A DNA stretch of 64,000 nucleotides, taken from contig NZ_RAPO01000002.1 in the NCBI RefSeq assembly GCF_003610195.1, positions 806,001 through 870,000 of the forward strand. The letters are read 5' to 3'. Under the pieces are notes generated by a model that was not told the origin of the DNA, did no database searches, and saw nothing but the letters and a program-made list of their open reading frames with translations. Below, piece by piece: positions 26,745 to 35,271 of the stretch. Position 1 is the stretch's first letter, and every line of letters starts with the position of its first letter. This stretch comes from Halopiger aswanensis (GTDB lineage: Archaea > Halobacteriota > Halobacteria > Halobacteriales > Natrialbaceae). The position numbers and the translations under genes were made by a program.

Positions 26745-26816
26745 CCCGGTAGGAACGACCGTATCGACGGTCGTACCACAACTGTTGTATTCGTTCAGGC
26801 CGAACTAGTTACCAGT

Positions 26817-27419
26817 ATGGCTGATCGTAGCGAGGGGACGGTCGACCGACGGACGCTGCTTCGGGGCCTGGGTGCCGGCTCGATCGTCACTCTCGCGGGG
26901 TGTGCCGCGGGTGACGACGGCAACGGGGGAAGCAGCGAGGATGGCAACGGTGACGACGAATCGATCGAGCCCAAACCGGTCGACGTCGACGAAAGCGCAA
27001 CCTGGCGCACGGCGACGCTCGAGGACGTGCTGACCGGCGAGGAGTTCGCGATCGAGGAGTTCGACCGGCCGGCGGTGGTGCACACGTTCGCGGTCGGCTG
27101 CGCAGTGTGTCACAGCCAGCACAGGCAGTTCGTCGACCTACAGGCGAGCGAGACGGACGTCGCCCTCGTCGATCTCACGATCGATCCGGACTACCCTCCC
27201 GAGCGGGTCAGCGAGCACGCGACGGACGAGGGCTTCGACTGGCGGTTCAGCGTCTCGCCGGAGGACGTCACGAGTAGCCTCGTCGACGACTTCGGGCAGG
27301 AGGTCACCGTCAGCGCCTCCTCGCCGCTCGTCCTCGTCTACCCCGACGGCGACACGTACCGCCTCGAGAAAATTGTAGACGCGGGGCCGCTCGCGTCGGT
27401 TATCGAGGAGTACCGGTGA
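26817..27419 (+). CDS. Tat lipoprotein with thioredoxin-like (TlpA/SCO1-type) domain
   Basis: The 200-residue exported protein has a twin-arginine signal (RRTLLRGLGAG) and an L-A-G-C lipobox near 26-29, so it is probably anchored to the outer face of the membrane by lipid. The thioredoxin-like domain has its redox pair in FAVGCAVCHSQH (CAVC near 92-95). Its C-terminal SPLVLVYPDGDTYRL matches the cis-Pro strand region of TlpA/ResA-like proteins. A TATA-like GTTGTATTC lies about 28 bases before the ATG. The CcdA-like gene 121 bases downstream supplies a plausible electron source, making a two-part thiol relay for cytochrome or cupredoxin maturation. Confidence 0.85.
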   Translation: MADRSEGTVDRRTLLRGLGAGSIVTLAGCAAGDDGNGGSSEDGNGDDESIEPKPVDVDESATWRTATLEDVLTGEEFAIEEFDRPAVVHTFAVGCAVCHSQHRQFVDLQASETDVALVDLTIDPDYPPERVSEHATDEGFDWRFSVSPEDVTSSLVDDFGQEVTVSASSPLVLVYPDGDTYRLEKIVDAGPLASVIEEYR

Positions 27420-27540
27420 TCGGGCGTCCCTCGGCTTCGTTTTCTCTCGCCAACCGCCGTCGTCACCGAATCCGGGGCGCGGTCGACGGCAGCACCCACA
27501 CCGAACTCGTCCGACAGACTGCACTCGCGCCACAGCCACG

Positions 27541-28266
27541 ATGACGGTCCCACCCACCGCCGCCGCGCTACTCGAGTTCTTCCTGCTGGGTCTCGCGACG
27601 CCGCTGACCGCGACCTGCGTCGTGCCGCTGTATCCGAGCTTCATCGCGTATTTGGCGTCCGTCGGCGGACAGGACGAGAGCGGCGGTGCGGACGGCGCGG
27701 ACGGTCCGTCGGCCATCCTGCTCGGCCTGCTGGTGGTCGCGGGTGTGCTCGCGTTCATGGTCGCCCTCGGCGTGGTATGGACGACCGTCCTGCAGCGATC
27801 GATCTCGGACGCCGTCACCGCCCTCTCGCCGCTGGCGTTCGCCGTCCTGGCCGTCGTCGGCGCCGTCCTCCTCGTCGCGCCGAACGGCTTCGCCCGTTTG
27901 CCGACGATCGAACCACCCCACAGTCGGTATCCGACGCTGTCGGCGTTCGCCTACGGCTTCTTCTTCGGAACGATCGTTATCCCCTGTAATCCCGGCCTGA
28001 TCGCGCTCTTTCTCGGCCGCTCGACCGTCGCTTTCCCCGCCTTCGATTCGCAACTCGAGGTCCTGTTGGGGTTCCTCGCGTTCGGTCTGGGGATCGGGAC
28101 GCCGCTGCTGGCGCTCGCGGTCGTCTCCCAATCTGCCGGCCGGCGCGCGACGCGGACCTTGGCGCGGTACAGCGGCGCGATCAACCGCCTCGTGGGAGTC
28201 GTGCTAGTTGCGGTCTCGCTGTACTATCTGATCGTCGTCTTCGAGGTCGTCCCGGTGCTGAACTAG
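27541..28266 (+). CDS. ccdA: CcdA-type thiol-disulfide membrane transporter
   Basis: The 241-residue membrane protein has about six transmembrane segments and the two conserved Cys of the CcdA/DsbD-beta family: TPLTATCVVPLYP near 26 and IVIPCNPGLI near 149. The family moves reducing equivalents from cytoplasmic thioredoxin to exported thioredoxin-like proteins. Its neighbour upstream, the CAVC lipoprotein, is the likely partner. The gene ends 10 bases before the convergent AHL-lactonase-like gene. A loop near 40-55 is rich in Gly and Asp, typical of haloarchaeal adaptation. Confidence 0.88.
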   Translation: MTVPPTAAALLEFFLLGLATPLTATCVVPLYPSFIAYLASVGGQDESGGADGADGPSAILLGLLVVAGVLAFMVALGVVWTTVLQRSISDAVTALSPLAFAVLAVVGAVLLVAPNGFARLPTIEPPHSRYPTLSAFAYGFFFGTIVIPCNPGLIALFLGRSTVAFPAFDSQLEVLLGFLAFGLGIGTPLLALAVVSQSAGRRATRTLARYSGAINRLVGVVLVAVSLYYLIVVFEVVPVLN

Positions 28267-28276
28267 CTCGGACGGT

Positions 28277-29068
28277 CTACAGCGACCGCAGTCGCTCGAG
28301 GTCCTCCCCGTCGTGCCCGCAGATCACGGCGGCGTCTCGTCGGCGCTCGAGGTCCTTGAGGAATCGCAGGCTCTCGAGCCAGTGGCGCTTGCTCCAGAGG
28401 AGGCCGCCGCCCATCGGGTGCTCGTCGTGGTAGTTCGCGCGGACGTAGGCCTGGTCGCCGGCGAGAACGACGGTGCCGGCGCTCTCGAGTTCGAGGACGA
28501 CGCCGAGCAGCCCCGGCGTGTGGCCGGGCAGGTGGACGAACTCCACCCCTTCGAAAGCGTACTCGCGGTCGCCGTGGACGATTTCCCACTCGAGGTCGCG
28601 GTCGAAGTCGCCGGCGAGGTAGGCGACGTCGCCCTGGTCGGTCTTGGCGCTGTAGTACGCGTGCTTCAGTTCGCGCTCGTGGACGTAGATCGGCGTCTCC
28701 GTTCCCTCGAAGGCGTACAGCCCGCCCGCGTGATCGAGGTGGAGGTGCGTCTGGATCACGTAGTCGATGTCGCCCACGTCGTAGCCCGCGTCGTCGAGGT
28801 CGTCCTCGAGCGGTCGCAGGCCGGTGTGTTCGAAGGCGGCGTACAGGTCGTCGGGCCAGTGACCCGCGTCGGCGTCGGGGTGGGACCCGGTATCCCAGAG
28901 GATCGTCCCCTCGGGGTGGTCGATCACGACGTTGTAGACCGGTTCCTCGATCAGTTCGGTCTCGGGGTTCGGATCGTCGGCCGTCCCGAGCCGCGCGCCC
29001 TCGAGAAGGTTGTTCACGTCGGCGGTGATCGTCCCGCGCTGGATCGGCGTGAGGGTAGCCTCGACCAT
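28277..29068 (-). CDS. N-acyl homoserine lactonase-like MBL-fold hydrolase
   Basis: The 263-residue protein fits the AiiA-like lactonase subgroup. The metal motif QTHLHLDHAGG lies near 105-114, LPGHTPGLLG near 183, GDQAY near 206 and ICGHDGEDL near 251. A twelve-residue-plus N-terminal cap (MVEATLTPIQRGT) precedes the core. In bacteria such enzymes open acyl-homoserine lactone rings; haloarchaeal substrates are unproven and could be other lactones. The ATG at 29068 is chosen because the upstream in-frame extension to 29161 lacks family character. It is convergent with ccdA. Confidence 0.82.
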   Translation of the reverse strand: MVEATLTPIQRGTITADVNNLLEGARLGTADDPNPETELIEEPVYNVVIDHPEGTILWDTGSHPDADAGHWPDDLYAAFEHTGLRPLEDDLDDAGYDVGDIDYVIQTHLHLDHAGGLYAFEGTETPIYVHERELKHAYYSAKTDQGDVAYLAGDFDRDLEWEIVHGDREYAFEGVEFVHLPGHTPGLLGVVLELESAGTVVLAGDQAYVRANYHDEHPMGGGLLWSKRHWLESLRFLKDLERRRDAAVICGHDGEDLERLRSL

Positions 29069-29181
29069 GCTCTCGAGAACGGGCGGCCGACAGTTAGGCG
29101 TGACTGACGCGCCATCGTCCCTTTTCCGCGGGCTGGCAATGCCGGCCGTACCGATACCCATCGTCGCGTCGACACGTCGAC

Positions 29182-29316
29182 ATGGTCAAGTTCTCCACGA
29201 TCGTGATCCTCGTCGGGATCGGCCTGCTGTTCGTCCCGATTCCGCCGATCGCAACGGTGCTCGGAATCATCGTCATTCTCGTCGGAATCGCTCTCAGGGT
29301 ACTCTTCGACGTCTAA
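29182..29316 (+). CDS. 44-residue membrane peptide
   Basis: This short frame encodes MVKFSTIVILVGIGLLFVPI, then PPIATVLGIIVILVGIALRVLFDV in sense: two hydrophobic spans joined by a Pro-Pro turn, with a Lys at residue 3 and Arg near the C-terminus. Almost every residue is membrane-compatible and the codons are normal for this genome. I recall small transport-like membrane peptides of this kind in haloarchaea but no function. It lies between the divergent lactonase gene and a second small membrane-protein gene. No clear TATA box was assigned. Confidence 0.6.
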   Translation: MVKFSTIVILVGIGLLFVPIPPIATVLGIIVILVGIALRVLFDV

Positions 29317-29597
29317 GGCGGCAAAAAGACCGCGATTCGCGACTCGAGCCGTCGCAGGTTCGAGACGGCGCCTCCCAGTGGTCGGGAAGCCGGGTTCGTT
29401 ACTCGGCGGTACCCGCGAAACTCGGGCTCAGTATCGGTCGTGTCGGTATCGGTGTCGGCGCACAATTCCATCGCTTCGAGCGGTGTCACGGCCTGCCGAC
29501 TACGGAGTGCTGAACAGAGCGCACGGAGAGGAGCAACTCGAAGCTGGAAGTGAGAAGTGACAGTAGATCTATTAGTTGGGGTGTGTTCGGGGATACC

Positions 29598-29870
29598 ATG
29601 GACGCAGGCATGGACGGGAGCGAAGCGGATAGCGAACTGGTCAATAACACCATTGAACTCGAGGAGGATCCGTCGGATTCCGGAGCTGCAGTTCTCGAGT
29701 CGATGGGATACGTCGATAGTGACGCCGGAACGCCAAGGACGGACGACCACTTCACCGGTTCGAAGACGTCGATTCTCAAGTCAATCGTGATTTTAGCGGT
29801 CGCAGCCGTCTTCGTGTCCAGTCTGCTGTACTACGTCGTCTCGAGCATACTGGTAGTGATTAGCATATAG
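29598..29870 (+). CDS. Small C-terminal-anchored membrane protein, hypothetical
   Basis: The 90-residue protein is acidic over residues 1-55 and ends in one hydrophobic span (about 62-88, SIVILAVAAVFVSSLLYYVV), so it is probably tail-anchored. No family is recognised. The ATG at 29598 is chosen over upstream in-frame ATG because TCTATTAG is centred 27 bases before it, fitting a leaderless mRNA. It is followed 98 bases later by the convergent GMC dehydrogenase gene. Confidence 0.55.
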   Translation: MDAGMDGSEADSELVNNTIELEEDPSDSGAAVLESMGYVDSDAGTPRTDDHFTGSKTSILKSIVILAVAAVFVSSLLYYVVSSILVVISI

Positions 29871-29968
29871 CAGGAGTGAGCAGTTCGATGTGGGAGAGCT
29901 ACACACGTACAGAGCACCGGAGTCAGTTTCGCTCGGCGTTCTAACTGAAAAATGCGCTCCGATCCTTG

Positions 29969-31741
29969 TTACGAGGACGGATCGGCGAGCATCTCCGGCT
30001 CGTCGAGATATTCTTGAATTCCCTCGGCCGCGCGGAAGGCCAGCGCCCCGACCGTGCCGGTCGGGTTGTAGCCGCTGTTGTGCGCGAACGCCGACGCGCC
30101 GGGGATGAAGAGGTTCGACGCGTCCCAGCACTGCAGGTAGTTGTTCACGACCGACTCCTCGGGGTCGGCACCCATGACCGCGCCGCCGGTGTTGTGCGTC
30201 GACTGATAGGGCGTGATGTCGAAACTGCCGTCGAGGCTCGTACTTGCGTCGACCTGGTCGGCGCCCATCTCCTGCATGAGTTCCTCGAGTTGCGGACCGA
30301 TGTGTTCGACGAGGTTGCGGTCCTGCTCGCGCCAGTCGAAGGTCATCCGCAGCAGGGGCTGGCCGTACTGGTCGGTGTAGTTGGGGTCGAGGTCGAGGTA
30401 GTTCTCGCGGAACGGCAGGACGGCTCCCTGCGCCGAGACCGTCACCGAACTGTGGTAGTACTCGAGGCTCTGCTCCTTGAACTCCGAGCCCCACGCCGGC
30501 GTGTCCTCGGGGATGGGGTTGTTGGCGATCGGTCGGTCGCCGGTCTGGTTCAGCGCGACGTTACCGCCGTGGAGGAAGTCCAGGTCGGAGTGGTCGAAGT
30601 TGTCGCCGTTCAGGTCGTCGAAGGAGGCCCCGAGCGCGCCGGCGCCCATGTAGAGGTTCCACTCCTCGTCGTCGAAGAAGCCGGTCGCGCTGGCCTGGAA
30701 GTTCTGGTAACAGTAGTTCTTTCCGACGGTTCCCTCGCCCGTCTCGGGGTCGTAGGGCTCGCCGATGTCCGACAGCAGGAGGAGCCGAACGTTGTTCAGC
30801 ACGTACGCGGTCAGCGCGACGACGTCGGCCGGCTGTTCGTACACCTCGTCGGTACGTCGATCCACGTAGCGGACGCCCTCGACCTGCTCCTCGTCCTCGT
30901 CGTACAGCAACTCGACGACGTCCGAGTGGGTCCGCAGTTCGAAGTTGCCCGTCTCCTGTGCGGCGGGCAGGACGGTCGTGATCGGCGAGGCCTTCGCGCC
31001 CCACTCGCAGCCGAACCGCTCGCAGTAGCCGCAGTACTGACACTGGCCCTGCTGGACGCCGTCCGGATTGGTGTACTGCTCGGTCAGGTTCGCGGACGGG
31101 GCCTGAAACGGTTCGTACCCCATGTCGTCGGCCGTCTCCTTGAACAGTTCCAGCACCGGCGAGTCCACCATCGGCGGCAGCGGGTAGTCCCGCGAGCGCG
31201 GCCCTTCGTAGGGGTTGCCGTCGTCCTGAATCTCGCCCTCGATGTTCCCCGCCGCGCCCGCGATGCCGGCGGTGTACTCGAACGTGTCGTAGTAGGGCTC
31301 GAGTTCCTCGTAGCTGATCCCCCAGTCCTGCAGTTGCATGTTCTCGGGAATCTTCTCCTCGCCGTACTCGTCGATCGTCCGCGACTCGATTTCGAAGTCG
31401 TAGGGGAGGAAGCGCCACGTTTGGCCGTTCCAGTGGACGCCCGCGCCGCCCTCGCCCGAGCCGGGGAGGAACGCGCCGTAGCGCCGCATCGGGAGGGCGG
31501 GTTCGTCGACGTTGTTGCGGAAGGTGATCGTCTCCTTCGAGAGGTCCTGCATCAGCTTGTACCGCAGCGCGTAGCCGAGCTCGTCGTGGACCGTGAAGAA
31601 GTCTTCCGTCTCCCGCTCGCCGCCGCGCTCGAGGCTCACGACCTGATAGTCGTTCTGCGCGAGTTCCTTCGCCACGATGCCGCCGGTCCAGCCCGCACCG
31701 ACGGTGACGACGTCGACCGGCTCGAGTTCTTGCACCATCAC
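29969..31741 (-). CDS. GMC-family FAD dehydrogenase (gluconate 2-dehydrogenase large-subunit-like)
   Basis: The 590-residue flavoprotein has the FAD-binding VTVGAGWTGG near 13-21, GSGEGGAGVHWNG near 94-106, ALTAYVLNNVRLLLLSD near 325, and the GMC C-terminal block THNTGGAVMG near 508 with NPTGTVGALAF near 560. It probably oxidises a sugar, sugar acid or polyol outside the cell. A four-Cys motif C-x2-C-x2-C-x4-C at 234-245 could bind an Fe-S cluster. It overlaps the upstream Tat-exported small subunit by 4 bases (ATGA). It has no signal of its own and is likely exported by hitch-hiking on that partner. No cytochrome c subunit gene is adjacent. Confidence 0.85.
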   Translation of the reverse strand: MMVQELEPVDVVTVGAGWTGGIVAKELAQNDYQVVSLERGGERETEDFFTVHDELGYALRYKLMQDLSKETITFRNNVDEPALPMRRYGAFLPGSGEGGAGVHWNGQTWRFLPYDFEIESRTIDEYGEEKIPENMQLQDWGISYEELEPYYDTFEYTAGIAGAAGNIEGEIQDDGNPYEGPRSRDYPLPPMVDSPVLELFKETADDMGYEPFQAPSANLTEQYTNPDGVQQGQCQYCGYCERFGCEWGAKASPITTVLPAAQETGNFELRTHSDVVELLYDEDEEQVEGVRYVDRRTDEVYEQPADVVALTAYVLNNVRLLLLSDIGEPYDPETGEGTVGKNYCYQNFQASATGFFDDEEWNLYMGAGALGASFDDLNGDNFDHSDLDFLHGGNVALNQTGDRPIANNPIPEDTPAWGSEFKEQSLEYYHSSVTVSAQGAVLPFRENYLDLDPNYTDQYGQPLLRMTFDWREQDRNLVEHIGPQLEELMQEMGADQVDASTSLDGSFDITPYQSTHNTGGAVMGADPEESVVNNYLQCWDASNLFIPGASAFAHNSGYNPTGTVGALAFRAAEGIQEYLDEPEMLADPSS

Positions 31742-32871
31742 CGATCACCTCCCTCGTCCGCGAGGGTGTCGTCGAGATCGCCGTCGCCCTCGCCGTCAGC
31801 GTCCGCGTCACCGTCCAAGCTCGCTCGGGTAATCCCATCCTCTTCCTCGTCGATCGCGTCGGTCTCGCCGCGTGCGGCCGCCTCGTCGACGATGTTCGGA
31901 TAGTCCGCCTCCGCGGCGTCGTGGACGTGGGCGTGGCCCTCCTCGCTCTGTGCGTTCGCCGGTTCGTCGTTCTCGCCGTCGATGCCGAGCGACTCGACGT
32001 CGTCCGCGAGTTTGCGGTAGTCGCCCTCCTCGAGTTCGACGTACTCGTCCTCCTCGATCATCTCGCGGTAGCTGCCCAGCGCGCCGGGCGTCCCGGGGAA
32101 CCCCTTGAGCCGCCAGCCGACCATCTCGCGGTTGCCGCCGTACATCGGGTCGCTGAACATCCCCTCGAGGGTGTTCTGCCGAACCAGCAGGAAGAACCCG
32201 TCCGGATCGATGTCGCTGTCCTCGAACGTCTCCACCTCGCCCTCCTCGAGGGCTTCGATGACCTCGTCTTGCTGTTCGTCCTCGAGTCCGGTGAACGAGT
32301 CGGCGTCGTACTCGGCCTGGACGTACTCCTCGACGGCGTGGATGCCCTGGTCGTAGGCCTCGTTGGGCGTCAGGGCGTACTGCCAGCCCTGCGTCTCGGA
32401 CGGATTCGTCTCCGCCCAGGGCACTCTCGGGCTCTCGTCGATGTCCGCGGGTTCTTCCGCATCCTCCTCGAACGGATCGGTCGGATCCTTGCCGGCGAAG
32501 GGACCCTGCATGTACCACCGCTCGCCGCGGCCCCACGCCGAGTTCATCTGGCCGTCGATGAAGTAGACGACGCCGGCCTCGGGCGCACCCGGTCCGTTAT
32601 CGTCCGAGGGGTAGATCCGCGCCGTCATGTCGTGGACGACCCGCGCCTGGCGAATGGTGAAGTACTCGAGGCCCTGCTCCTCGACCTCGACTTCGTCCAT
32701 CTCCTGTAGCCGCGCAACGTCGAAGTCCTCCGCGTTAAAGGATCCCTGTGCCGGTGCAGCGATACCGAAGACGGCCAACCCGCCGCCGGTTCGCATCAGC
32801 CGCCGTCGTGAGACATCGCGCGTGAAGTCGAATCGCGGTTCGTCACCGTCTGGCGTGTCACCATCGGGCAT
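31738..32871 (-). CDS. Gluconate 2-dehydrogenase subunit 3 family protein with Tat signal
   Basis: The 377-residue protein begins with a twin-arginine signal at residues 22-40 (SRRRLMRTGGGLAVFG). The core domain at 50-270 has features of the subunit-3 (gamma) family: MTARIYPSDDNGPGAPEAGVVYFID and MFSDPMYGGNREMVGW near 235. A long acidic C-terminal tail (290-377) is probably halophilic adaptation. The family escorts the FAD subunit through the Tat pore and stabilises it. The next gene overlaps by 4 bases, so the subunits are co-translated. A TATA-like GTAAATACC lies about 56 bases upstream, implying a short leader. Confidence 0.82.
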   Translation of the reverse strand: MPDGDTPDGDEPRFDFTRDVSRRRLMRTGGGLAVFGIAAPAQGSFNAEDFDVARLQEMDEVEVEEQGLEYFTIRQARVVHDMTARIYPSDDNGPGAPEAGVVYFIDGQMNSAWGRGERWYMQGPFAGKDPTDPFEEDAEEPADIDESPRVPWAETNPSETQGWQYALTPNEAYDQGIHAVEEYVQAEYDADSFTGLEDEQQDEVIEALEEGEVETFEDSDIDPDGFFLLVRQNTLEGMFSDPMYGGNREMVGWRLKGFPGTPGALGSYREMIEEDEYVELEEGDYRKLADDVESLGIDGENDEPANAQSEEGHAHVHDAAEADYPNIVDEAAARGETDAIDEEEDGITRASLDGDADADGEGDGDLDDTLADEGGDR

Positions 32872-33062
32872 GGGCTTCGGATGGCGAGAAGTCCGTTAGT
32901 GCGTCCCCCTGCAGAGGACTGGGGTATTTACGAACCGAACAACTTCCGGAGAAAATGGGATCGAGCGACGGGGCTGCTGTGGGCCGTCACAGTCGAACCG
33001 GATATAGTGTTCCTTGCACTGTTAGGTCACCGGTTTTACTCGTCGCTGACCGATTTCCGCGT

Positions 33063-34382
33063 ATGCAGTCGACACCGCAGGTACTCGTCGTCGGCGGAGG
33101 GCTCGCCGGCCTCGTCGCAGCCCGGCATCTCGCCGCCGGCGGCGTCGACGTCACGGTGCTCGAGCGCGAGGAAACGGTCGGCGGCCGCGTTCGGACCACC
33201 GAACGCGACGGCTACCGATTCGATCGGGGGTTTCAGGTGCTGTTCACCGCCTACCCCGCCGTAAAGCGGGAACTGGACCTCGAGACGCTCGACCTGCGCC
33301 GGTTCGCGCCGGGGGCGACGATCGCCCGACCGAACCACCGGTCGACGCTGGCCGATCCGCGACGGGAACCCCGGACGTTGCCGGCGACACTGTTCAATCC
33401 GGATGTTTCGACGGGTGACAAACTCCGCGCACTCGCACTCTGGTGGGACCTGCGCAACGAGGATCCGGCAGCGATCTTCGACGGCGATGACGACGCGTCG
33501 ATCGCCCAGTATCTCCGCGACCGGGGTTTCTCCGACCGGTTTCTCGAGAACTTCGTGGGGCCGTTCTACGGCGGGATCACGCTCGACCGGTCGCTGTCGA
33601 CCTCGAAGCGCGTCTTCGAGTACACCTTCCGCACGCTCGCGGCGGGCGCGACCGCCGTCCCGGCGGCGGGGATGGGCGCGATCCCGGCGCAACTCGCCGA
33701 CCGGGCTCGAGAAGCCGGCGCGACGATCGAAACCGGGGTGGCGGTCGAGTCGGTTGCAGCTACGTCGGACGCCCCTTCGAGCGACACACCGGCGAGTACG
33801 GACCGGGGCGCGACCGTGGACACTGCCGGCGCCGACGCCCTCGAGGCCGACGCCGTCGTCGTCGCGACCGATCCGCCGACCGCCCGCGAGTTGACGGGCG
33901 TCGACGCGATTCCGACGGACGCGCGGGCGTGCGTGACCCAGTACTACCGCCTGTCCGGCGAGGCGGCGATCGGCGCCGACCGCCGCCTCCTGTTGAACGC
34001 CGGCGAGGAGGGGCCGAACCACGTCGTTCCCCACAGCGCGGTCGCCCCCGAGTACGCGCCCGCCGGCCAGACGCTGCTGAGCGCGACCTACCTCGGGGAG
34101 CGCGAGGAAAGCGACGCGGAACTGGCCGCCCGAACTCGAGAGACGCTCGAGTCGTGGTTCCCCGAGCGCGTTTTCGACGACTTCGAACGCCTCCACACTG
34201 ACCGGATCGAGTTCGCGCAGTTCGACCAGCCGCCGGGGATCCACGTGGGGCTGCCGGACGCCCGCGATCCGGTCGGGCCGGTCTACCTGGCCGGCGACTA
34301 CACGCAGTGGTCCTCGATCCAGGGCGCGATGGACAGCGGCCGCGAGGCGGCAAAGGCGGTGCTCGAGGATCTGTCTGGGTGA
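33063..34382 (+). CDS. FAD-dependent amine oxidase / desaturase-like oxidoreductase
   Basis: The 439-residue flavoprotein has the dinucleotide motif VLVVGGGLAGLVAARHLA at 7-24 and the second FAD motif GGRVRTTERDGYRFDRGFQV near 40. The family C-terminal motif VYLAGDYTQWSSIQGAMDSG near 406 is also present, as in protoporphyrinogen-oxidase, phytoene-desaturase and monoamine-oxidase relatives. The substrate is unknown; carotenoid or quinone-like lipids are possible. The ATG at 33063 is supported by GTTTTACTC about 26 bases upstream. A Thr/Asp-rich loop near residues 235-260 looks like an insertion. It is a single gene, divergent from the GMC operon. Confidence 0.82.
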   Translation: MQSTPQVLVVGGGLAGLVAARHLAAGGVDVTVLEREETVGGRVRTTERDGYRFDRGFQVLFTAYPAVKRELDLETLDLRRFAPGATIARPNHRSTLADPRREPRTLPATLFNPDVSTGDKLRALALWWDLRNEDPAAIFDGDDDASIAQYLRDRGFSDRFLENFVGPFYGGITLDRSLSTSKRVFEYTFRTLAAGATAVPAAGMGAIPAQLADRAREAGATIETGVAVESVAATSDAPSSDTPASTDRGATVDTAGADALEADAVVVATDPPTARELTGVDAIPTDARACVTQYYRLSGEAAIGADRRLLLNAGEEGPNHVVPHSAVAPEYAPAGQTLLSATYLGEREESDAELAARTRETLESWFPERVFDDFERLHTDRIEFAQFDQPPGIHVGLPDARDPVGPVYLAGDYTQWSSIQGAMDSGREAAKAVLEDLSG

Positions 34383-34425
34383 TCTTGCGTCTCGAAAGTC
34401 GACTGCGGAATCGGCGGCGAAAGCC

Positions 34426-35229
34426 CTACAGCAGCCGCCGACACTGCCCGAGCGGCGGGAACCACAGCGATTCCTCACGCTCGCCGTCCCAGACGGCCGG
34501 GTAGAAGGCGTCCGCGTCGGCGACAAGCGGCGACTGGAAGTCTCGAGCGCGCATGCCGTTGACGGTGGCGCCGCCGGCGAGTCGGGTGAACGCGGGGAGG
34601 ACGAGTACGTCCGCAGGGTCGCCCGTGCCGGTGTCGGACTCGTAGACGCCAGGACCGTAGAGGAAACACGGCCGTTTGCGTCCCTCGATCGACAGCGCGG
34701 GGTGGTCGTGGCCGACGACGTACCGTTTCGCGTCGGCGGTCGGGCGCTCGTGGCCGTGACAGACGATCGTCTCGCCGTCCGCGAGTCGGTACTCGTCGAC
34801 GACCGCGCCGTCGAACGCCTCGACTTCCGCGAGCATCGTATCGTGGTTGCCCGGCGTCACCACGAAATCGGCATCGGCTGCGGCGACCGCCGACTCGAGG
34901 GCGGATAGGTCTTGCGCGACGCCGTGAGGAATTCGATCGAACGAGTGCAGGAGGTCGCCGGCGACGACGACCGTTCCCGCACCGGTCCGCTCGAGCAGGG
35001 CGGCCAGTCGCTCCCGGACGTCGGCGCCGTCGTCGATCGGCGCGTCGACGCTCGAGGCCGCGGCGCGACCGAGGTGGAGATCGGCGACGAGCAGTGCGTC
35101 GGCGTCGGGAAGGTAGGCGGCGCGCTCGAGCGGCGAGACGGGAACGTCGACATCGACGTCGACGCCGCCGTCGGTGACGATGGCGGCGTCAGCGTCGGGT
35201 TCGCTGAGGGGAGTGTCGGAGCAGTTCAC
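34426..35229 (-). CDS. Metallophosphoesterase (PdeM/MJ0037-like)
   Basis: The 267-residue enzyme carries all calcineurin-like phosphoesterase motifs: VADLHLG near 49-55, VAGDLLHS near 88, TPGNHDTM near 124, CHGHE near 157 and VGHDHP near 171. This spacing matches the DNA-repair-associated PdeM/MJ0037 group, whose members hydrolyse phosphodiesters with two metals. No helicase (Lhr) gene is adjacent, so the repair link is not shown here. It lies on the minus strand 42 bases after the end of artA, so the two may share a transcript. Substrate is not determined. Confidence 0.85.
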   Translation of the reverse strand: MNCSDTPLSEPDADAAIVTDGGVDVDVDVPVSPLERAAYLPDADALLVADLHLGRAAASSVDAPIDDGADVRERLAALLERTGAGTVVVAGDLLHSFDRIPHGVAQDLSALESAVAAADADFVVTPGNHDTMLAEVEAFDGAVVDEYRLADGETIVCHGHERPTADAKRYVVGHDHPALSIEGRKRPCFLYGPGVYESDTGTGDPADVLVLPAFTRLAGGATVNGMRARDFQSPLVADADAFYPAVWDGEREESLWFPPLGQCRRLL

Positions 35230-35271
35230 GGATGCTGGTCGAGTTGACGATAGTAACGGACGCGGACGGTA

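Noticed and set aside
29313-29750. A 145-codon minus-strand frame
   Set aside because: It overlaps the leaderless promoter and coding part of the 90-residue gene and has no domain.
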